This document shows, piece after piece, positions 53,401 to 62,500 of a stretch of DNA of 64,000 nucleotides. Made by a program: the position numbers and the translations under genes. Position 1 is the stretch's first letter; each line of letters opens with the position of its first letter. Source of the stretch: Acridotheres tristis (taxonomy: Eukaryota; Chordata; Aves; Passeriformes; Sturnidae); the NCBI GenBank assembly GCA_037013685.1, contig CM072884.1, positions 744,001 through 808,000 of the forward strand. The letters run 5' to 3'. The notes under the pieces were generated by a model, which worked only from the letters and a program-made list of their open reading frames with translations, was not told where the DNA came from and ran no database searches.

Positions 53401-56002
53401 CTGCGTGCTTTGATCAGCACCAATGTGACCTCTGGTAAAGCAGCCTCAGGATGTCCCAGTCAGGCTCAGGGATCCATTCCCAAGAATTTCACTTCTCCCT
53501 GCAGATACAGCAGCGAGCTCTGGGCTCTGTTCACTGACAGCCCTTCCACGGCATTGTCTGTCCTCAAAGATAACATCCATTTCTTCCAAGCAGAGCATGA
53601 AAACAAAATAGAGCAGTCTTCAAGGAGAAAGATGTGATCATCCCCTCCAAAACTGTCATATGTCACCAGGACAGACAGATAATTCTCCTCAGAGGAAAAG
53701 GCACCAATTTCAGAGTCACTGTAGCCCCTGAGGCAAATGTCCTGGAGTATACTCGAGAAACAAAAGAGGATGCAGAATCTAGGAAGTGACTTTTGGATTA
53801 GCATTTTGGTTTTGAATAAAACTTCACCAGCAGATTCAGTATCTCCTGCCCTATGCGTGGCAGCCACATCCTTATCTGGCTTTCCAAGATGTGAAATAAA
53901 CCTAAAAAACCCAGGGAAACAGTGTGGTTTTCCTGGCATTTAAACTATTTGGGGTTTCTGTTTTCTGAGCTATCTGGATTAGATAACAACCCTATCTCAG
54001 CCATTTCATTGCTGCTCTCCCTGCTGTGGACAGCTCTGCTCTGTGTCCTGGCAGGGTGATGCGTTTCTGTGTGTCCTAACCACATTTACACATCCCGTGT
54101 TGTTTAATAAACTTTTAAAATTGCATTTCCTCCTGCCAGTGTTGAAATGGATCTGCCTTATCTGAATGACAGGCCCACACAGCCTTGAATTATCTGGCGC
54201 CTTGTGGACCTGTTTCTTGCTGATTCAAAGGCTTTCCTCTCAGCTTGGTGGAACTTTTTGAGAATTCTGTTCAGGAAAAGTGCCCTGAAGGGAATGGGGT
54301 CCCCAGCATATTTTGGTGGGTTATTTCTAAATAAAACCTTTGGGGCTCACAGGCACTGCAGTCAAAACTCCAGAGCAGCAAAGGGTTTGCCAGAAGCTGG
54401 GTTTGTACCCCAGCAAGGGGTTTAAGGAGTAGAGAGCCTGGAATTTCACAGCAGCCTGTGAAGGGGGACTGGCACGGCTAAGCCAAGCCCTCTGCATCCC
54501 TGGAGCTGGCTGGGAGATGCTCTAAGAAAAGGCTTCAGAAAGCAGCAGCCAGGAAGGGTTTGTCTGTTTGCAAATTGCCTCCAAGCCTTGTTAATCTCTG
54601 TTCAAATACGGACCTTTGTAAGATGATCTCTCCTTTCTCACCAGCCTCCCTGGTCTGGTGTAAAGCAGAGCTCTGCTTAGGCGGGGTTTAAAGAGCAGCC
54701 AGCAAAACGCAGCGGGACTTTGAGAGGAACACCCTAAACCCAGCATTCCCTTCTGGATGTGCGCTGCTCCCAGCTCGAGAAAGCGGTGATTTGAAAGAGA
54801 GCGGCCGCAAACAATTGAGACGTGAACAATGCAGAGCCTGCTGTTACTCACGCAGGAATCACTGCGGGAAGTCACTGAGTCCCAGGTGTTTTTAAATAGC
54901 TCTTCTGTGGGTAGATATTTTGATTCTCTCAGGGGCTGGCTGTTCATTAGCTGTTGGCGAAGGCTGTGCAGTTCGCCATTCAACATTTAGGCTCCACTTC
55001 TAGAGTATCGCAGTACCGCTGAAAACTCAATTAGGGTTTATTTATAAAAGCTTTAAATAGGCAAGTTTGCATGTTTCCGACCTCACCGTGCACTGGTTTG
55101 AGTTTCTGTCAAATCATGAAAATTTGCTTCTCAGTATGGCTTAAATGAATGCTTGCTACATTTTATTGCCTCTATAACATGTATCAGAAACAAGAGGCAG
55201 ATGTGAGTTCCCATGCGCTCCTTCAAGATCAGAAAAATCTCTCTTTTTCAGGGTTTAGGGGTTTTCATAAAGAGCATCGCAGTAATTATAGCACATCATA
55301 CCCCAGGAACCTCGGGGAAGGAACAGATCAGAGTCCTGCCAGCTCCTTTGCGGCTCCATCTGAAATTCCGAGCCCAAACAGATTTTATTCCACAAACTTC
55401 CTGCTTCCAAGTGGCAAAGCGGAGCTGTGGCAGCGTCCAGCCAGCCTGGAAATTCATCCCGAGGAGCAAAGAGGAGGAGAAAGGAAAGCCAAAAACCGCA
55501 GCATTACGTGGTGAACCCTCAAGGTCCTGAGCGAGCAGAGCGAGCTGGAAAATCCTCATTAGCACTTGTGAGCAGCAGGAAAATAAATCCCTTGTGGAGA
55601 AGTGCCCTCTCCCGGCCTCCCCGAGAGGGACACAGGTGCAAAAAATCTGCACAGAAAATGATTTTGGGAGGTTTCAAGTGACGCAGTTGAACCAGCAGAG
55701 CAGACCCAGGTGATGGTGCTTAGGAACATGATGGCATTTTGGCACTCTGGCCAGCTAAATGGCGAGTTAGAAAAGAAAAATGCATTTCTGGGTTTTAATT
55801 CCTCATCTAATCATTTGCCACAGAGAAAACTGGGAAGTTTTTAGAGTGGTAAAACAATTCATGACACTGACTATACGTTGCAAACTCTGTCCTCCCTTTA
55901 GGAGGAACCAAGTGTTCATTCCCCGTGAAAAATTATCAGTTCTTGCAGATCACAAGGGCATTGAGCAAAAGAAATATCTTCAACACTTAGCTCCTTTTGC
56001 TA
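47448..56002. other. Intergenic gene-free stretch
   Basis: No gene is recognised. A run of predicted frames around 47.6-48.4 kb and 52.3-52.9 kb has no supported homology. The block at about 54680-55020 is CpG-containing, with a NotI-type GCGGCCGC and HMG-box-like ACAATT and AACAATG motifs. It stands out from its A/T-rich surroundings. Confidence 0.6.
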
Positions 56003-56046
56003 TTTCCACCCTGTTTTCTTTTTCTTTCCACCCTGTTTTCTTTTTC
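56003..56046. repeat. Perfect 22-bp tandem duplication
   Basis: Two identical adjacent 22-bp units (TTTCCACCCTG followed by a T/C run), at 56003-56024 and 56025-56046. They lie about 80 bp left of a larger degenerate array. Confidence 0.92.
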
Positions 56047-56124
56047 ACTGAGAATTTTGCTTGCTTTTCAGCAACTTTCTCTTTTTAGTGATGGAATATA
56101 TTTTTTTGTGAAGTGTAAGAGGAA

Positions 56125-56475
56125 CATTTTGGAGGAAAAATTTGAAGTAGTCCATAGGGAATAAAATTAACAGTTTGGGCCTAAAATCTGAGTTAATCTG
56201 TAGGGGAAATAATGGAGATTTTGAGGTAAAAATGATGTAATTAAAATCAACAGGTAGTGAAAATTATGAGGGTGAAATCTAAGGTAATCTCCATGGTAGA
56301 GAACAAATATTTTGAGTTAAACTGAGGTAATCAGTAGTAGAGAGATGGGGAAAATTCAAGGGTAAAACTTGAATAGTTCTATAAAGCTACAATTAATATT
56401 TTGGAGTGGAAAATATTATATAATCCAGAGGGGAGAGAATAAACAATTTGGGGATAAGATAGTTAATTATGGAGT
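56125..56475. repeat. Degenerate minisatellite, period about 45 bp, about 8 copies
   Basis: Imperfect copies of a purine-rich unit, roughly ATTTTGGAGGTAAAATCTG then AGGTAATC then GTAGGGGAGA, begin near 56126, 56173, 56218, 56263, 56307, 56352, 56396 and 56444. Spacing is 44-48 bp. The copies have diverged substantially, so the array is old. I do not recognise it as a named repeat family. Confidence 0.75.
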
Positions 56476-58127
56476 CTCTTTGTCATAAAATGTATGTCAA
56501 GGAAACTGATTTGAGCTAGGAGTGAATGGGGAGCCCTCGGGGTTTGCCTGCTTATGGTTTTGGGGTGCTCTCTGATATTTTGGAAGAGGTTCTGTGGCAC
56601 AGCTGCAATGACAAGCAACACAGAGGGCAGTGTTGTCTGCTTGTTTTTAACCTTTCCCATCAGCTGTAAAAGCTTCTTGCCTTGGGATTAATTTCTCCTC
56701 CCAGCACGAGCAGGAGCAAACCCTTGTATGGATTTGCCCCACAGGAGAGAGAGGTCGTGGGAATTTTGAAGCAATTTCTTACTGAACAGACTGGCAGAGC
56801 AGAAGCCCAAGGTGCTTTTAGGCATTCTCTAAATGAAGGTTTTCCACTACGAGCTGGGTCTCACTGCCCTCTCCTGGCTGGATTATCCATGTTCAGCCCA
56901 CTCCAATGTCCCGTATTCCTCAGGCTCTTGCATGAAATTCCCATTCAGAATGTTCTGGCCAGCATATTTTAATTCCACTCAGCCTGGAATACTCGCTTAA
57001 CTTTCCTTTCTTAGCTCTAATCATTTGCACGAATCCAGAGGAGCTACTTGGCCTGAACAGCTGCCAGTGGAGGATCAGTCAGGCTGGAAAATCTCCCTGA
57101 GGTCTCTGTTGGAGAGTGAGAGAAATGTCCCTCCTGGCCCGGGTGTCCTTGGTGGGCAGAGAACTCTGATATTGGCAATATCTTATATTGAGAAGAATGT
57201 GGCTTTGTGCTCAGATACCCCAGGAGGAAGGGGAGCTTTGGCCTCACCTGCACAGCTCAGGTGTATGTGACAGAATTGGGGTGGCCTGACGAGGCATGAA
57301 CAGATTTCTGGGTTGTGGAATGCCTTGAAACCTTTCTCTGTCAGGTTTTAATGAGTTTCTCTTCAGGATTTCCCGTGGTCCAGCATCCCTGGTGTCCCTT
57401 ATTTTGTCCAAAGTCCAATGGTAAAGGATTGAATAACTGACAAGTAGGGTCTGGGATGAAAATGGTAGCAGAGAAGGGGAGTATTTATAAACTATACCAA
57501 TATTTCACCCAAAGTGGGAGTGGAACAGTAATGGCAGGTTTGGTTATTCACAGAAGACCTTCTGTTATTTCTTGTGCAGTCTTTTAATTCTGCTGTAGGA
57601 TTTACAGTCCGGTATCTTTCTAACAAAACCTGTTAGAGTTTAGATTTGGGATTAGCATTTGGGTCAGTTCAGTGCAAAAACTTGCCAAGGCTGGAGGACT
57701 GGGGTGATGACTACTCTCAGCAAAGGTTGCTTATTAATACTGTGTCAGATTTCCCTCGGTGCTGGGCAGAAAATGCGAGGGTTTGGAGCAGGAATTCTGC
57801 AAACAAGGCCCGTGTGATAGTTGATTTGTTTTATTTTTCGGTGAGCCAGGGCTGGCACAAGGACTCGTGCGGGCACTGGTATGGCACAGGAGCTGTTGCC
57901 CTTTGGAGCCATTTTCCAGGTGTGATTATAGAACATTTGGAGGCTGTTTCTGGAACTCCATTGGTAGCTGGATCTCGCTCCAAGCGCAGCAGTTCAGGTG
58001 AGGGTTATGACCTCTCCAGATTTGTGCTCACTTTGGTACCGACTGGGGCTGGAGCGGGTTTTCCAGGCAACTGGAGATCACTGCGGACTTACAGGTGCTG
58101 AGTGCAGCAGGGCTGGTGTTCGCTAAG
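56476..58127. other. Intergenic gene-free stretch, 1.7 kb
   Basis: No gene is recognised. One open frame of 151 codons (57646-58101, +) has no similarity to a protein I know and no clear splice or start context. Confidence 0.6.
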
Positions 58128-58346
58128 TGAGATGAACTTTTCGAGAAGCGGGAGAGGATTTGGGCCAGAAGCGGCACAGAAGGCGGGTCACAGCCGGCAC
58201 CGGAGCCGGCACCGGAGCGGGCACGGGCGGTGCCGCCCTCCTGTGGCCAGAGGCCGGTACTGCAGCCCCGGCCGTGCCGGGATCCGCGCTGAGCCGCTCC
58301 CGAGCGGAGGAGGCGCCCGAAACCTGCCCAGCCCCACCGACAGCCG
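58128..58346. promoter_or_regulatory. Small isolated CpG island
   Basis: About 25 CpG dinucleotides fall within about 215 bp, in a GC-rich block that contrasts with both flanks. It includes a short internal duplication (CCGGCACCGGAG) and a CTCF-like motif. No recognised gene begins here. It is about 1 kb beyond the DNAJB13 3' end. It could be a promoter of an unannotated transcript, an insulator, or simply GC-rich sequence. Confidence 0.55.
58233..58246 (-). promoter_or_regulatory. CTCF-like site
   Basis: The minus strand reads CCACAGGAGGGCGG. Against the 14-base core CCASYAGRKGGCRS this fits 12 positions. Short motif matches occur by chance, so this is only a candidate. Confidence 0.35.
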
Positions 58347-59330
58347 CTGTGGGCAAGGCTAGGGGACACGGGGCTCCTCCTTCCTCTCTGCTGGGATTAA
58401 CTCCCTGGGAAGTTACATTTTTAACAGTCTGGGCCTACCTGTGGCTGCTAGAAAAGTGTGGAGGTGAGGTGGTGAATTCCAGAGGTCCTTTGGGATGATG
58501 GAGCTGTGGTGTTTGGAGATCTGAGCTCTCAGCCGGGAGCGGGACAATCACAGGCTTATATCCCATAGAACTGGCAATTTAAAACCCTCATCCCCACAGC
58601 CCCACTGATGTCCCTGTGGGAGACTTGAGGGAATTCCCTGGAATTCAGCTGATTTCACCCCACCCTGAGCTCAGGCTCCAGCTGATACTCTAAAGCAGAA
58701 GAAGGTGGTGGTTGGATGTGCTCCTGCCTAGCGTGATGCAGCCCCTGTGCCCAGGTGCCTTTATCCCTCACCCACGATGGCTTCACTGGTCTCTCCAAAG
58801 GGCGAGTGAGGGATGCCCCACTGAGCACCCACAACATCACTGTGCTGACTAAACCCCAAATATCCCAACCCACTTTGGCTTTGGGATGGGGATATCCCTG
58901 GCATGTTCCGTTCAGCACAGATTCCCGTCATTCCTTACTGGTATTTGCAATAAACTACCCCTATGGGGTCTGATTGCAGCGGGGTCAGGGTTTCCTCCCC
59001 TTTTTAGGGCATTGTCCCAGCCCTGAAGTGCTATTGGAAAAGGCAACACAAGTGTTATCTGAACTCTGTGTTGTCAGGGCTCAGTTTCAGCAAGGACAGA
59101 ATCTGGGATTAGGAAAATAAAGCACTGAGGCTGGTGGGTGGGGTCTTGGCCATGGGTGCCTCCCTCCATGCCCACCAAATCCTCCCTCGGTCTCCTCATG
59201 GCTGCAGAGCTGCTGCTGCAGAGCTGGAGAGCAGAGACCACAACGCCAGCAGGACCCGGGCCAGGCCTTGGGGCTGCTGTTTTAGGGTGATCCTGTGTCT
59301 TAGGGTACCCAGCACTTGGAAGAACTTCTG
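58347..59330. other. Intergenic, no gene recognised
   Basis: This is the spacer between the small CpG island and the DNAJB13 3' end. I see no exon, repeat family or RNA gene. Confidence 0.6.
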
Positions 59331-59350
59331 CCCAGTCCAGGCTCCAAAGC

Positions 59351-59356
59351 TTTATT
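59351..59356 (-). promoter_or_regulatory. DNAJB13: DNAJB13 poly(A) signal
   Basis: AATAAA on the minus strand begins 44 nt downstream of the stop codon. This implies a very short 3' UTR with cleavage near 59330-59340. Confidence 0.75.
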
Positions 59357-59399
59357 TGGGGGAGATAAGGGAGGGGAAAGAGGGGGAAGGTCCCTCTCC

Positions 59400-59553
59400 C
59401 TAGGGATGGAGGATGCTTCTCAAGAGTGTTTTCACCTCAGGGCTGAGCCTCTTGGGGAAGAGGATGTCAAAGTAGATGTAGAGGTCCCCCTTGCGCTGGG
59501 GGTCCTGGGCCAGTGGCATTCCCTCCCCTGGCACCATCTTGTAGTACTTGGGG
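59400..59553 (-). CDS. DNAJB13: DNAJB13 exon 8 and stop
   Basis: The acceptor is TTCTTGGCAG ending at 59554 and the stop TAG is at 59402-59400. It encodes [20 protein letters not shown], then [20 protein letters not shown] and TLLRSILHP. The VPGEGMP motif is the conserved end of the DnaJ C-terminal domain. Confidence 0.97.
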
Positions 59554-62500
59554 CTGCCAAGAAAAGGAAGGGGCTGAGAGGAGCTGTGGGATGATCCCAA
59601 CACAGGAGCCACGATCTCCAGCTCCACCTGCATAGCCCCATGTGGGTTTCCCAGGTTATCTGCTCCTCCACCTTCAACCAGGGCCTGTCCTCCTCTTCCA
59701 GGCTCCAGCATCCACCCTCCTCCACCCACACCCAGCCCCCTCCTTGCCTCTGCTCCCAGACCACGAGAGTCACCCACTGGGGACATCCTCCTCCTGCAGT
59801 CCCAAACCTACTGAAAAAGGCTTTAGAGCACCCCAAGTTCCTGCCAGATGCCTACTCACCTCTGGGCCCTATTTTCCCCTGGCACTTACTCCACAATGTC
59901 ATTGATGGGGATGTTCAGCAGCCTCCCATCCAGTGTCCACACATCCAGGGTGCATCCAGTCAGTGCCTGCCAGGCATGGAGTGGCACCAGGAGCTGCTGC
60001 TGCAGCCCCAGAGCCCAGAGGTGAAGCTCTGTTCCCTCACTGGGCCCTTTACCTTTGACAGGGGGATGGTGGCAACATAAAGGAGGTTGTTGTCGATTCT
60101 TTTGAACCTTGGGTGAAGCTTCTCTTGGACAACAAAGGTAATGTCAGCTGGAATGATGTTTGGGCCCTAATGGAAGGGAAAGAAGATCACAGAATCATGG
60201 GATGCCAGGATAGTTTGGGATGGAAGGGAAATTAAAATTCACACACCCTGCCATGGGCAGGGACACCTTCCACTAGACCAGGTTGCCCCAAGCCACATTC
60301 AACCTGTCCTTGGAAACCTGAAAATTATTTTGTACAGGGAAAACTGACACAAATTCCTGCTCTTCTGTTGCTGTTTTCAGCTGGCTAGAGAAAAGTGAAA
60401 AGTATTTTCTTCCCTTAAGAGAAAAAGGAGTCTTTTATCCAAGACACCTGCTTAGCCAAGGGCAAATCCAAAACTGTGTTTCTGCCAGGAAGAAAACTAC
60501 CCCTTTCAAGGATCTTTTCTTTAACCTGCTCTAAGGGAAATCCAGGTAGGGATGGCTCCTCAGAGTGCTTCTGAGCATAGTATTGCTGAGTCTCTATGTT
60601 GGTCATGTTGCCAAGTGCCCTCAGCAATGGGAAACCAGAATTTCTTCATGGAAGAACATTTTGTATGGAGCAGGCACAGGACTGGAACAGCTGCCTAGGG
60701 GGGACATGGAGTCTCCCTCTCTGGAGATATCCCAAACCCACCTGGATGAGTTGGATGTGGTGATCTCCAGGTGTCCCTTCCAAGCCTGACTCTTGTGTGG
60801 TTCTGTGCTTACCTGGTCCCCTTCCTTCTCAAAGGTGATCCTGGTGCCACGCTTCCAGCCCGGCTGCACATCAATTGTTAGGATCTTATCCTTGATGGTG
60901 CTCGTTTGGCCATCCTCATTCATCACCTGCAGTGCACAGTCAAGGGCCCAAAGAGGGAGGCTCAGGAGTGCTCAGGGTGGCTTGTACTCCACACCAAAGT
61001 GGCTGTGGTTACAAACAGGATCAGATCATCGAATCCATGGGATTATTTAAGTCAGAAAACACCTCCAAGATCATGCAGTCCAGTTTTCCCCCAGCACTGC
61101 CAGGCCACCTCTAACCCATATCCCCAAGTGCCACAACCACACAGCTTTAAATCCCCCCAGGAATGGGGACTCCACTATTGCTCTGGGCAGCCTATTCCAA
61201 TGCCTGACCCCCCTTTCAATGCAGAAATTTTCCTTAATATCCAACCTAAACCTCCCCTGGCACAGCTTGAGGCTGTTTGCTCATGTCCTAGAGCAGGAGA
61301 TACTCAGGGCTGGGCTCAGGAGACTGGGATGACAAGGACGGGCACAGAGGTCACCAACCAAGGGCACAAAAAGGAGATACAATGCAGTGTGAAAATGGAA
61401 TTATGGGAACACAGTGAGCTCCTTCTCTACCCCTCTCTGAGATCAGCCCTCACTTCCCCCATTGCCTCCCATGCTGCATTCCCTTTGCCAAGCTGTGGGG
61501 GAGAACACTGGTTCAGATCCTTCTGGGTCTGGTGCTAATCCCTCCCTGTGACAAGCTTCTGAGGCAGGGCCATCCCCAAATCCTCAATTCCCCACACTGA
61601 GGGCAGAGCTCACCCCAAAACCCACCCCCTTCACCCCCACAGCCCCTACCCTGCGGGAGATCTTGATCTTCTTGGTGCAGCCATGGAACAGGTCCTCGAG
61701 GGACACGTAGAGATCCCGCACGATGGGGGGGTCCCGCCGCAGGGCCCCCCGGCCTCGGGGCCCTCCGAAGGGCAGCAGCACCTCTGAGCCATCCTCAGCA
61801 AAGAACTCTGTGTGAGGGAGCAGAGGGACAGCCCCTCACTGAGGTCAGAGCTCCGGGGTCTTCACCTCCCATCTTCTCCCACATGGAACCACCCCAAGTG
61901 TTTTCTTTCCACGAGTGTTTACAGCAGCCTCGCCTCCCTAATCCCTCTTTTTGGTGGGAATCCCAGAAAGGGTCACAGGAGCAGCTGGGGGAAGCCTGAA
62001 TATGCACGTCCAGGCCTCCCCCCAACCCAGGACTAGGGGAAGTCAGAATTTCTCCTCCAAGCACCAGAGGGATCTGAGAGCAGTTGGGCAGGAAAGCATT
62101 CCTGGAAAGCTTAATGTTCTGACCTGGCAGCTGCCATGGAATCATGGCAGCCACAGACAGACCCCGCCACCCCCAAATCTCCCAACCTACCTGCAAAGGG
62201 GTTGTCCCCTCCAAAGAACTCCCTGAAGACCTTTTCAGGGTTGTTGTGGAACACGTATCCGACGCTCCAAGGGTTGTCACTTGCAAACTCCAAGGGGATG
62301 CCACCTTTGAGCCCCTCTTCCCCGAATTTGTCATAGATGCCTTTCTTCATAGCTTAGGGAACAAGGAGGTGTTGGGAATTGAGGGAGAGCCCCAGCCTGA
62401 GATCCAGGTTTTGTTTGAGTGGAGGCTGGAGAAGAGGGTTCCCAGGAGCAGAGAGGATAGACATGGCAGTGTGTACCAGTTCCCAGCTGGGCTGTGGGTC

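Noticed and set aside
57646..58101. Open frame of 151 codons (+) just before the small CpG island
   Set aside because: It looked like a possible novel gene but has no recognised domain, no supporting splice pattern, and ordinary composition.
60906..61538. Open frame of 210 codons on the + strand
   Set aside because: It runs antisense through DNAJB13 exon 5's edge and across a CR1 fragment, and its sequence is CR1 reverse-complement translation. It is not a gene.
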